A stretch of 64,000 nucleotides of DNA from Pelecanus crispus (taxonomy: Eukaryota; Chordata; Aves; Pelecaniformes; Pelecanidae): contig NC_134656.1 of NCBI RefSeq assembly GCF_030463565.1, positions 7,054,501 to 7,118,500 on the forward strand. The letters are read 5' to 3'. Below, piece by piece: positions 40,481-59,292 of this stretch (position 1 is the stretch's first letter; each line of letters opens with the position of its first letter). The translations under genes were made by a program, and so were the position numbers. Under the pieces are notes generated by a model. The model was not told where the DNA came from. It made no database searches and worked only from the letters and a program-made list of their open reading frames with translations.

Positions 40481-43400
40481 AGGGCTTTTTCCTCTTACGA
40501 GGGCAGGGCCAGAACCCGTCTGCACGGGTGTTTTCAATAATATCCCCACTGGGGTTTCTTGTTCGAGGTTGTAAGAAACCAGACCCTCATCCAACGTGCT
40601 TCTGGTATAGAAAATACCCGGAGTTGAGCTTAAATCCCAATTACTTGGCTTTTGGCTCTCCAGTGTAAGAACCCCCTGCTGAGCTGTTTGGTGGTCACTG
40701 CTTTCTTAGGACACCCAAGGAGAGATGTCCACATCCTGGACAGTGACTGCTGGCCCTTGAAGACCTTGCCCTAGGTCTCGCTGACACATCGAGCCATCTG
40801 GCTTCCTTTGCACCTACATGCACCTGGGTCTCTGAAAACGCACGGTCTCCCGGCATCTCCAGCTCTGAACATCCTCCAGATTCTCTCATGTTTTCTCTGG
40901 ATTTCACCACACCTTAGCCTTAAATATAGAGCACCATTTTGGGGTAATTAGAGATTCTTAATTAATTAGAGTTATAGATTTAAGGATTCAAAGCTTGACA
41001 AATGAGCTCAGGTAAATTTTGCTGCAAGAGCTAGAGAAAATTACTGGTCCCAGGTACCTGCCCTACTCCTCTGATGGAGGTTAATTACTGTTTCTCTTGC
41101 ACAGCCAAAACCACGTGTGCCTCCATCCCAGCCGCTCCAGCTCACAGTCCAGCACCCAGCTCAGCTCCAGCAGCACCCAGCTGCCAGGCTGCACCACGGC
41201 AGGGGCTGCGCTCTGCCCCTGCCCCTCATTCCTCCAGCAGATGCGGTGGAGGATGACCCCACACCTGCAGCCCTGGCAGCAGGGCTTATGGAGCTGCAGG
41301 TCTTTTCCTTCGCCCCTTGGGGCTTTTTCAGGTCCGTGGTCTTCAAGCAACAAGCAGGGGTGCAACAGCCTGACACAAGGTAAAGGACATCTTATTGCCT
41401 TATAAAGGTAAAATAATGCATTTCACTCAATATGCCTCAAAACCTGCACTGTTGATGTGATTTGCATTTTTTTTTTCTTTCTCCTTCTCTTTGGAGTCGA
41501 TGGGACGCAAAGGAGGAAGGACAGGATGAGGACCTGGCAGAAGTGGTTTCTGCTCCCAGATAAGACACCGTCCTACCACAGGACTGCAATTGAACATTTT
41601 CCCTTCTCTCTGCTTTAGCATTCTTGTCTAAAACAAGGGAGCTGGCATCATTTTAGACCACTTTCTGTTGTTACTGAAGAGCTCTTTCAATTAACTAGAA
41701 AACAGCTTTTTATTGCAGTGATCAGCTGAAGAACACCACCTTTCAGATCCTCTTAAGCGACTACTTTTCCCTCAGTTTTATGAGGATTGACCTGGAAGTA
41801 AAAGTCTAAAGCTCACCTAGAAGATTACTTCTGTTACTTTGTTCATTGTAGAGCTCTGAACTTTCTGCTATATTAATAAACAGGTATTTGAGTTTTGTGG
41901 CAGCAAGCACAAGTGTCTGTATGATTATAAGTTTTTAATTTTAAATTATAGGTAAAACTGTAGGTCAAATGGAATATTTGGAGAATGTGTCATGGAACAG
42001 TAGCAGCTTGTGCGCAAGGCCTTCACAAGAACCGGTTAAAAAGGGCTGTTTAGCCAAAAGAGAGGAAAAATGGAATACTTGTGGCCAGCCCTTACACAAC
42101 AATGGCCCATGGAAACCAGCTGGAACATCCTTGTAAGACATGCAAGAACATCCCATGAATGCAAAATGGCATCTGAAACTGGGAGAAAGCTTATTTATAT
42201 AGCCTATAAAAGTGAAAGTGAAAGGAGAAGGCAGAAAAATTATACAGAACTGGATTTAATGATTTGCTAAAAATATGGTTCCAGCGCAGGCCCCGTGTCA
42301 TTTTGACAGGGATGGTCATCCATGCAGCTACATGCGTACTGTGATGTTAGGCAACAGGCAGCAGCAATAGCCAGGCACCATAGAAATGTTATGACAGACC
42401 ACAACTGGTTTGGATAACGCACAGATTTTTGCAAAGGCACGGTGTATCTGGCTGTGGCCAGCGTTTAGGAACAAATTCTCTTTTGCATGGTTCCATATGC
42501 GTTTCTTGTGGCTCACCACCAGGCCTTGGGTCACAATCCCAAGGGACCCCAGAGTGCTCAGCAAAACTGGCTCCAGGTTCCCCGTACAAAAACCTGCAAA
42601 CATCAATGAACAGGAACATGTTATACTTTAGAGATTTTCTTTAGTGAGAGGGAAGCGTCTTTGTCCCTAACCCCATAATGTTCTTTTAGTGAAGTAACAG
42701 TTTTGGGACAAGATCTTAACAGCACCCTATTTTTTTTCTTTAAAAAAAAATAAAATAAATTAAGCTCTTATTGCAGAACATGTCCTGGAAGGCATCCGAA
42801 GCCCACTGCCAGGACCAAGGCTGCACACCATTAGGCCAAAATAACTACAAGGATGTACATAAACATCACACGCGGGGGAAAAATAGGGAAGAAAGGGCTG
42901 CAACAAATAAGCACAGCAGGCTATCACAGCAAGTTAGACCCATTTCAAGATGCATTGCTGGGTTTATTCGTATTGCAAAAGTCTGAGGGAGCAGAGGAAC
43001 AGGCAGCAGTAGGACCGCAGCCAAGAGACAGGGTGAGACGAACCATTTGTGAACAACTGTGAAACAAGCAAAGAGTAGAGCAAAAACTGAGAGTCAAGAA
43101 TGAAGTTAACTGAAATCAGTTACTGAATTAAGGCAGAAGTTCATTCTTTTTCCTTGTTTTCCTATATATTACTAGTTTTGCATCGTGAAGGCGTGAAACA
43201 AAAAAATTCTTTTTAAACTGAAAGCAACACTGCCATGAAGTCAGATGATTTCATGAGCTGGGGCTTTGAATAATCATCAGGTTTGCAATTAATAACGTGT
43301 AACAATCCGGTTGCCAGTCAGGTGATAGAGTTGCAAGGGCCGTGGCCTCAGCTGCCGCAGGTGGAAGGGAGCGGCAGCGCTGCCTGCCGCGGCTCCGCGC

Positions 43401-45245
43401 TGCCTGGGAAGACTCCGACATCCCCCGATGCCCAGCTGCTGCCGACGGCCAAGCGAGAGCTGGCTGAAATATTTTCTTTTTCCACAAGCCGTTTTTATAC
43501 CGAGTGACATGAATTCAACTATTTTGTGGGTAGGTATCAAATAACAGTTTTGCAGAAGGCCAGTACTTAAAATGGTCCATTTCAACTTCAGAATGTTTAC
43601 TTTTAAACCCTAATAGTTTAAAGTCATTTTCCCTTACATGAAGACCAAACCCATTATCTTTCTGGGACAAGGGCAAGGGACAGGATTGGACAGAGTCATT
43701 TTGAATATTCCATTTTCAAAGGAAATGAAAAGTGGAACTTCAGGAGTCTTACATTAGAACTTTTTCTTTTAGCGAGCCTGGGAATAGCCTACGTAAAAGC
43801 AGTAAAAAGCATGAAATTTTGAGGATCAGGAAAAAGCAAATACTTTCCTGTGTGTTCAGATAACTGTGCTTTTTAGATTTCCCAAGAAGTTACTAACCTA
43901 TTAACATTTTCCTTAAGTTTAATAATTTCGGAAGACAGACAAGTTCATGTCAGAGTTTAACTGTTCGGTGAATGGAGCAGAAGATATTGTTCTTGTTTCG
44001 TACTACTGGCACAGCTTATAAGGTAGTTGAGCCTCAAAATAACGTACCATCTAAAACATACAGTAGAGGAAAAGCATTAAGGTAATGGAAACTCAACATT
44101 TCTAATGTTCCAAACATATAAATAGAACCCGAGTCAGTACATTAGACAATTGACTGGCTTTGCTTGAATGCACGCAGGAATAAATGGAAACATCCTTATT
44201 TCCTATCCCAAGGGGCAATTATTTCAGAGCCTGGTTTTGTGCATTAATAAAAAGCAAGATTCCATTGTCTGGTAGCTAAAATATCTTACTATATATGCTG
44301 CATAAGCAGTCCGGCAGCAGAAAGGGAAGAAAAACCCAGAACTCTAGCATCACTTTCTCTAAATGAGCCTACCACACCTAGCCTATTTCTGTGTGTATAT
44401 ATAAATATAATAAATAAAAATATATTAGCAGAATGGTATATTGTCTATATATTTTAGAAGTTCTTTTAGTCGTCACGTGTCCTGGCTGCGCTTATGTCTA
44501 CAGATGGTCCAAAATGCTTATTTCTCAAATGGTACCACGAGTCTAACAAATGCAAAGACTGGAATTTCACACCTCTTCAGAAGAGAAGGGGACTGGACTG
44601 CAACTCAAAAAACCAGCTTTCTCCCAGCTCACCACTGACACATTCATTCATTTCTTTGAGCTTCCCTTTCCTTTCTTCTCCCTGCACACCTTCAGTAGTT
44701 TGCCTTTACCCTTCAGAGGAAAAATAATGAGAACACAAAAAGGACTTATAAACAAAGTATTCAGAAATTGTACATATCGCCTCTTCTCCACATCTGTGAA
44801 AAAACCCACTGCCACGTGAACCGAATTCTTGCTCGCAGTTATGCCCAGCATCACCATTCATCATGTCTGCCCTAGCCACGCGCCTGATGGAGCGATCAGG
44901 TGTTGAAATGCCAAGGTCAGAATAAAGCCCAGGCTCATGTTGTTCCTGTTTTATTAAGCACTGAAAAGGTGGGGGTTTTTTCAGGAAGGTTTGGTTGGTT
45001 ATTTTGCATCTGAGACGCTGAGTGCCACTGAAAGCCTCAGATCCTGCCTAACCACTACTGCACAGAGTACTTTGGGGACTTTCTGCAAAATGCTGTAAAC
45101 TTCCTCAAATCAGTAAAATTGGGCTGAAACCAGATGGGAGACCTATCAAGTTTCACATCCCAGGATTTTGCAAATATTTGTCATTAGAGACAGCTTATTC
45201 TAATAAAGTCAGATTCACTAGAAGACAAAGCTGGTACGATTGATT
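40481..45245. other. TFAP2C downstream flank
   Basis: Non-coding. A perfect GRHL-type octamer AACCGGTT occurs at 42030-42037, and enhancer-like AT-rich sequence at 44150-44320 (CAATTATTTCAGAGCC, GTGCATTAATAAAAAGC). No exon supported. Confidence 0.6.
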
Positions 45246-45251
45246 TTTATT
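45246..45251 (-). terminator. TFAP2C: Candidate distal polyadenylation signal
   Basis: AATAAA on the minus strand, 30 nt beyond a perfect 20-bp palindrome (45281-45300). A modest U-rich stretch (TTTGTCTTC) follows. It could define a longer 3' UTR isoform. Confidence 0.3.
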
Positions 45252-45280
45252 TAGAGGAAGTCTTGTAGTTTGTGTTTAAA

Positions 45281-45300
45281 CTGCCTATTTAAATAGGCAG
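45281..45300. repeat. Perfect 20-bp palindrome
   Basis: CTGCCTATTTAAATAGGCAG is its own reverse complement. It lies 30 nt before the distal AATAAA (45246) in the TFAP2C direction of transcription and could form a short hairpin if transcribed. Confidence 0.9.
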
Positions 45301-45552
45301 CTAGCATGATAATGACATCTTCAGAAGAAAAAAAAAAAGATTCTTGAAGATACATAATGTGTTTAATTGAAACCATTAGTTTTACTGGCAAACAGCTTCG
45401 TATTTCTGTTCTATTAATCCGAACAAAGTGCTGCAATTATGACTCAATACATAATGTCCTCTAGTGCTACTCACCCCACACTCCCAAAGTATAGAAAGAA
45501 AACAAAACTGTTTTCAGTTAACAAAACATTCCATGTTTCTATCCAGAATACT

Positions 45553-45558
45553 TTTATT
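45553..45558 (-). terminator. TFAP2C: Candidate TFAP2C polyadenylation signal (preferred)
   Basis: AATAAA on the minus strand, about 1.4 kb after the stop codon, followed by a U/GU-rich downstream stretch. It is the best supported of three candidates. Confidence 0.5.
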
Positions 45559-46467
45559 ATATGGTTATCATATACATCAGAATTATATTGGGAAAATTTA
45601 CAAATATGTAAAGATAGTTCAGAACCTCCATTATTCACATACACACTCACACACTCCGTTTGCATGTCTAGTCAGTTAGCAGGTGAATGATGCACAAAAT
45701 TATTGCTTTGTGAACATACACCTCAGATTAGATTTAATCTTCAGTGGCAAGAATTGAGATATTTAAAAAAAACAAGTCTTAAATACCCTGTATAACATAC
45801 CTGTGCATAAACCTAAAGATATGTTTAGCTTACCCATTACCTTTGAAATACTTACCAAAATTAAAATTTGAAACCCATTTATAAAAAAAAGAGTATTAAA
45901 AAGTTCACCATTATTTACAAATCCGATTAAATTACACATAAATAAATATTTACATTCAACACACTGCTTCCCTTAATACACATAAAGCCTCCCTGGAAAT
46001 ATTTTTTGGCCTTAATAGGCAAAAAAAATAATTTTTTTTTCAAAAAAAAGTTATGTGCCTATTCTTTCAAGTTTCCCCCCCCCAATTTAAAAACAAGACA
46101 TTATAAATATGTGAATAAAGCTGCAATATCCTTAGACAGAAAATGAATTTCCTAAAAGCATTTTCATTTTGAACTATTCCTTGTTAAAAAAAAAATCAAG
46201 ATAATATCTCCTGCAGCCAACATTACTGCAGTTTTTAAAAGCCTGAATATTTCCATAAAAATAAGCACATCTAATGCCATCAGATAACTTCTAAGACTAG
46301 CAGGATTTTAGTACTCTCCTATGGTAATCTGAAAATAAAGGGGTGGGGGTGGGGGGGGAGGAATAAAGCAAAACAAAAAAACTAACCCACAGAATAATCT
46401 TACTATTTTTGGGTGTTTATAAAAAATTTTAATGTACATAAATCTATATACCATTGTTTAATACTGC

Positions 46468-46473
46468 TTTATT
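46468..46473 (-). terminator. TFAP2C: Candidate proximal polyadenylation signal
   Basis: AATAAA on the minus strand about 500 nt after the stop. Downstream sequence is A/T-rich without a clear GU element, so usage is uncertain. Confidence 0.3.
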
Positions 46474-46824
46474 GTTCCTGTTGCATTTAGAGAGAATAAA
46501 ACCCTGAAACTGTATCAGATAACAAATAGGCTTCCATCTAAAATCCGTATCTTAAAAACTATACATGAAGCTGGTCACCACTAGGTACTTAGATGTGGAA
46601 AAGAAATCTAAATATATCTCTTTGTGTATTTCCATCGAAACCCCTTTATAGCACCACTTTTACAGCAAAGGATTTCAATACGCTTGTACCAAGTACTTAT
46701 CCTCTGGTAATTGCTTCCACAGATAAGGGATACTGCAGCTTTTAGAGACTTGTCTCATGGATCCAGGGGGAGTGAAGATCCTGAATAAGATGATTTTTTT
46801 TTTCCTTTTTCCCCCTCCTTTCTT

Positions 46825-46889
46825 AAAAAAAAAAAAAAAACAACAACAACAAAAAAAACCCAACCAAACACAAAACAAAAAAAAAAAAA
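46825..46889 (-). promoter_or_regulatory. TFAP2C: U/GUU-rich tract in the early TFAP2C 3' UTR
   Basis: The plus strand is A-rich with a (CAA)n core; the mRNA therefore carries long U runs around GUUGUUGUUG, starting about 80 nt after the stop codon. It may simply be a microsatellite. Such U/GUU sequence is also what ELAV-type and DAZL-type RNA-binding proteins recognise, so post-transcriptional control is possible. Confidence 0.4.
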
Positions 46890-46970
46890 CCCAAATCTCT
46901 ACGTTCCCCCCGGCAAGGAGATCCCAGTCTGTGTTTAGGAGGAAGAGTTTAAAGTCTGGTTTCTCTCCTT

Positions 46971-55511
<8,541 letters not shown>

Positions 55512-55760
55512 GGCGTCCAGCGTCCAAACCAGGTGTGCGGTGCCGAAAACAGCCGAGAGCTCAGCCCCCCCCCACGGGCGGTAAATCCACGTCGGCGCTG
55601 GGGAAGAGGAGCTGCCCCCCGGACGGAGCTCAGTTGGCAGGCATGAAGGCAGATGAGGGACTAAACCTCCGCGCTAATGGTCACTCGGGTTTTTTTCCCT
55701 GCCCAGGCGCCCTTAATGGCAATAGGATTATCATAACTCCTCCCCAGGGATGGCTTGGGA
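55512..55760 (-). promoter_or_regulatory. TFAP2C: Probable TFAP2C 5' UTR and core promoter
   Basis: The sequence upstream of the ATG is GC-rich and lacks a TATA box at a usable distance. A less GC-rich stretch at 55655-55745 (minus strand contains CCATTAGCGCGGAGG and GATAATCCTATTGCCATTAA) interrupts the island and may mark the start region. The transcription start cannot be fixed from sequence. Confidence 0.5.
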
Positions 55761-56009
55761 GCCGCGGCCGCCAGCCACTCAGGAGGGAGCGCGCAGCCCC
55801 AAGCCACTCCTTCCGCGCCCCGCTCCGCGCCCGCGGAGGCCTGGGGAGGCAGCGCGGAGCCGGGCCCCCCCCCAGCGGCCCCGGAGCGCTCGGGACGGCC
55901 CCGGCCCGCGGGGAAGGGGTCGTGCGTGGACATCCCCCCCGCAGCCACGCTGCAAGGGGGCTGCCCCAAAAGCCCCCCCACGTGTTGGGTTTGGGTTGGT
56001 TTGGTTGGG

Positions 56010-56036
56010 GTTTTTTTTTTTTTGGGGGGGGGGGGG
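56010..56036 (+). repeat. T13-G13 tract with TTGGG-like flank
   Basis: A run of 13 T then 13 G, preceded by TTGGGTTTGGG-type sequence from 55984, about 0.5 kb upstream of the TFAP2C ATG. The plus strand satisfies a loose G-quadruplex pattern. It is probably a microsatellite and is length-unstable in assemblies. Confidence 0.6.
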
Positions 56037-56149
56037 AGCGGTGCCAGGTGTTTCCCCACACACACGCGCGGAAGGGCTTGGCTTAAATCCGCGTGGGGAG
56101 GCGCAGCGCCGGTGCCCCCACGCTCGGCGGGGCCGACGGCTTCTGGGCG

Positions 56150-56330
56150 AAATAAACTCGGAAAAAAATCCTCGTTGCAAAAGCGAGAAAGTCCGAGCGC
56201 CAGCCTGAGCTCAATTTGCATAATTGTCAAGAGTTTGAATTACTGATTACAACTTGTAAGCTACCAATGTTTAAGGTATAATTTACGTAATTATCCAACA
56301 AGATTATGGCAGTTGTGTCGAATCCCTGGT
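56150..56330. promoter_or_regulatory. AT-rich motif block upstream of TFAP2C with octamer and TTACGTAA sites
   Basis: An AT-rich island inside CpG-rich flanks, about 0.65-0.8 kb upstream of the ATG. It has a perfect POU octamer ATTTGCAT at 56214-56221 and the palindrome TTACGTAA (C/EBP or PAR-bZIP type) at 56283-56290, plus TAATTGTC and ATTACTGATTAC homeodomain-like cores. The low CpG content next to the islands suggests constraint on specific words. Regulatory function is inferred. Confidence 0.45.
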
Positions 56331-56400
56331 AGGTAAAGCAGCACTGATTCAGCGTCCCCGAGTCGGGGCTGTGTGAATCGTGCCACTCGTTCCTCGCATC

Positions 56401-56423
56401 TTTTTTTTTTTTTTTTTTTTTTT
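56401..56423 (+). repeat. T23 homopolymer
   Basis: Uninterrupted run of 23 T, followed by AAACG. No target duplication or retroposon body was seen beside it. Confidence 0.9.
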
Positions 56424-56854
56424 AAACGAAAATCCCGCCTGTCTAATCTTTTCGCGCAAACTTGGGGCTGGGGAAGCAGGTGGGAGGTGAGACGGGCATT
56501 TTCGGACGCCGTGAGCACACTTTCATCTAAGCTTAGAAAATACTTCCCTGCCAAATTGCTACCTTTCTGCAGCCATTTGATCTACGCAGTTATGTGTGTC
56601 AGACAAAATGAACATCGTTTTCAAAAGCAACGACTTCTCCCAGTGTTTTAAGGTGCATCCGGATCGCTGCTCATTCACATGAGAGGAGCAAGTGTTTGTT
56701 TATTGTGGCAGGGACAAAGGATGACCCTGGCCGGTGCTGGCTGCGGGGATCCCGGCTATCTCCGTGCCCGGGACGAGCCGCCCGAGAGCTGTTATTAAAG
56801 GCCCGGGATAGACCCACGTCTCGAGATCTAAACCAGTTCACACTTCCCTCGCTT

Positions 56855-56871
56855 CCCCCCCCCCCCCCCCC
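56855..56871 (+). repeat. C17 homopolymer
   Basis: Run of 17 C between the two CpG islands. Confidence 0.85.
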
Positions 56872-57009
56872 AAGGATCAGGGAAGAAAAATACTAAGAAT
56901 AATAATTTAAAAAAAAAAAAAAAAGCCCCCCCAAAACCCCACCTCCATCCAACGAAATGAATGGTCTAAAAATAAAGCCGAGGAGGAGGGGGGTGCTGGA
57001 AGGATCCGC

Positions 57010-57290
57010 TGGAGGTGTTATCCGCCTTATCTAGCGCGCAGGTGCTGGTTTGCAGCACTTGCATTAAGCCCATCATCAGCAGGGACTCCGCATTATCATT
57101 TTTGGTGGAGTCTCTATTTATTTTTTTTAAACGACGGTGTTTTTCTTCCAGGGATGTTTCTTTGAAATGCAGTTCGCGACGATTATTAGCGAGTGTGCTT
57201 GCGCTGCTCCTGGCGTCATTAAGACTAGGAATCTAAATAATAAAAGACAGGGGGAGCTTAAAGTTCATTTGTATTAAAGGGACAAGATGG
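57010..57290. promoter_or_regulatory. Candidate conserved upstream element
   Basis: Mixed-composition sequence with dense motif-like words: TTATCTAGCGCGCAGGTG (E-box CAGGTG), GCATTAAGCCCATCATCAGC, ATTATTAGCGAGTG and TAAATAATAAAAG. Lack of repeats and retention of AT-rich words between CpG islands suggest a proximal enhancer. Conservation must be tested. Confidence 0.3.
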
Positions 57291-58504
57291 ATTTAGAGAG
57301 AAACGAGGCAGGGAAGCGTCGAGCTTCCCAGGTTTGGGATCAGCTCTTTTTCCTTCCAAAGAGACACCGCGCTGTAGCAGCGTCGGTCGTTTTTATCATA
57401 ACCTCAGAAGCCAGATTTTCTTCCTGCTCAGAAATGTCACACTGAGAGGCGACCGTGAATTTCTCATTCTTTAGAATTGTCAAGGTCCGAACGCCTTCGT
57501 TTTGTTTCTTTTGGCGGCCAAAATCACGAGGGTGAACTCAGTTTCTTATTATTTGTTATGTGTATATAATAATATTTTTAAATAGGGGCGTGGAAGAGGA
57601 TGAGGGATTTGTAAGAAATCACCTACACAAGGCGACCAAAACAGGCAAGCGGCTTCCTAGAAACCCAGCCGGGAAAGCCGAGAAGGGGCTGAGCACCGGG
57701 AAGTCTGTCTCAGACTCTCCCGCGCAGCCACTTGCTCCGCGCTCCGGGCTGGCAGCACCGGCGGCCGCCCGGGGCCGGCTGCGGGCTCCGGGCTGCGGGG
57801 GAGCGGGCGGGCGGGCGGGGGCAGGCGCTGCCGCCGGCTGCCGGCCCCGGGGCGGCCCCCCCGGGCAGGGGACGCCGGCCCGGCCCGGGCGAGGCTCCCG
57901 CCCCGGCTGCTGCGGGCAGAGAAGCGGCCCCGCACCGGGCGGCGCGGCGGCTCGGGCCCTTCTCCGGGGGTGCGGACGGGGGGGGTAACGCCTTTGGACC
58001 CCCCCCCCCCTCCGCGCAGCGCCGCTTCCCGCAATCCTGCACGTCTCTGCGCCAACCGGCGGCGAAGCGGGCTGCGCCGGGGCCGCCCGCAAAGCTGCAC
58101 CGGCGGCGGCGGCCGGCTGTGCCCTCCCACGCCCGGCGACACTCTCCCTTTCCAGGGAACTCCCGGGCACAGCACAGGAGGCGGCTGGAAGGACACGCTG
58201 CCTCCCGGCACCCTCCCTGCGAGACACGGGGCAGCGCTGCGCGGGAGCCGGGGAGCAGCCGCGGAGGTGGCTCCGGACAGGTGGCAGCTTTATTTACTTA
58301 TTAAAAAAAAAAAAACCAAACCCGATTGGTGCCCTTACTTTGGGGACATCCCCGGCCTCCAAGGCGAAGCGGGTTCTTGCTTCGTGGGGGCTGAGCCCCC
58401 CCGCACACCCCTCTTTTTACGAGGACGCGGTTTCCCGGGGGGGACCATAAAGCACCCCCAGGTGTGAACACGCTCTCGGGAGGGGAGTCGGAGCCCACCG
58501 CTGA

Positions 58505-58620
58505 GCCCCTGTCACATTCGGCAGTTTTCCTATTCGGCAGCAATTAAAGCAGAGCGTGGGGATGCTAATTAGTTACATCCCTCTTCCTCTAAAAATTATT
58601 TAAACGCACACGCATCCGTA
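58505..58620. promoter_or_regulatory. AT-rich block inside the upstream CpG island
   Basis: A low-CpG stretch with CAATTAAAGC, the homeodomain palindrome CTAATTAG (58564-58571) and AAAATTATTTAAACG, flanked on both sides by CpG-dense DNA. It resembles a short conserved homeodomain-binding element. Confidence 0.35.
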
Positions 58621-59014
58621 TTACCGATGAGACTGCAGCAACCTGTCCGGATCGTCGCCTCGGCTCCTGCCCCGCTTCACAAAAGGAGCTGCTGCCCCGC
58701 GGCCCCGGGAGATTTGCCGTGTAACTTCCACGCCGAGTCCGCGGGGAGGGGCGGAAAGCGGGCTGTCGTGTGGCCCCCCCGCCCCACGCGGCGGAGCCCG
58801 CCCGGAGCGGCAGGGACCCCCCCCCAGCCCAAAGCCGGGCGGCAGAGCCGCCCCTCGCCCCGGCCGCGCTGCGGGGGGGCTCCCTGGGGGTGCGGGGGTC
58901 CCGGGGGGACCGGGACAAGTGCATGGGTACGTACTTGCCAGCCGATCCTCCCCCGCAGAGCCGCGGGGCGTGCGGCGCCGGCAGCAGCCTCCGTGCGGAG
59001 CCGCGGACACCTGG

Positions 59015-59049
59015 GCGCGGAGCAGCGCGGAGCAGCGCGGAGCAGCGCG
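59015..59049 (+). repeat. 10-bp tandem repeat, about 3.5 copies
   Basis: The unit AGCAGCGCGG is repeated in the CpG island, the last copy ending in C instead of G. Confidence 0.85.
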
Positions 59050-59068
59050 CCTGCGCCCCGCATCCGCG

Positions 59069-59088
59069 CCCCCCCCCCCCCCCCCCCC
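59069..59088 (+). repeat. C20 homopolymer
   Basis: Run of 20 C within the upstream CpG island, a probable sequencing and assembly weak point. Confidence 0.9.
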
Positions 59089-59183
59089 GCCTGTCCTCCC
59101 CCATCCCAAACCCCGGCCCCGGCACCCCCAGCCCCGGGGGGACACACGAGGGGCCGGGCCCGCCGCGGCTCTTCCCCCGCCGC

Positions 59184-59211
59184 CCGAGCCGGGCCATTTT
59201 CGGGAGGTTTT
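59184..59211 (+). repeat. 28-bp module, copy 1
   Basis: The 28 bases beginning CCGAGCCGGGCCATTTTCGG are identical to those at 59265-59292, 81 bp away. The minus strand reads GAAAATGGCCCGG, resembling a YY1 core (AANATGGC). Confidence 0.85.
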
Positions 59212-59264
59212 GGCTGCCTCGCACGGTGCTGCCCCGCTGCTGCACGGGTCCCACCGCGCCGCGG

Positions 59265-59292
59265 CCGAGCCGGGCCATTTTCGGGAGGTTTT
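59265..59292 (+). repeat. 28-bp module, copy 2
   Basis: Exact second copy of the module at 59184-59211. The intervening 53 bp are not part of the duplication. Confidence 0.85.

Larger units (their letters stand above)
45553..46970 (-). other. TFAP2C: Probable TFAP2C 3' untranslated region (AT-rich)
   Basis: The AT-rich sequence following the stop codon contains a U/GUU-rich tract soon after the stop and several candidate AATAAA signals on the minus strand. I place the likely end at the AATAAA at 45553-45558 because a U/GU-rich stretch (TGTTTTGTTAACTG on the minus strand) follows it at a suitable distance. That gives a 3' UTR of about 1.4 kb. An earlier end (46468) or a later end (45246) is possible; no transcript evidence is available here. 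Confidence 0.55.

Noticed and set aside
42030..42037. AACCGGTT grainyhead site as an independent finding
   Set aside because: An 8-mer is expected about once in a window this size; no surrounding evidence.
56210..56232. Canonical OCT-SOX composite element
   Set aside because: The octamer is perfect, but the adjacent ACAAT is in the wrong orientation and spacing for the standard composite; only the octamer is claimed.
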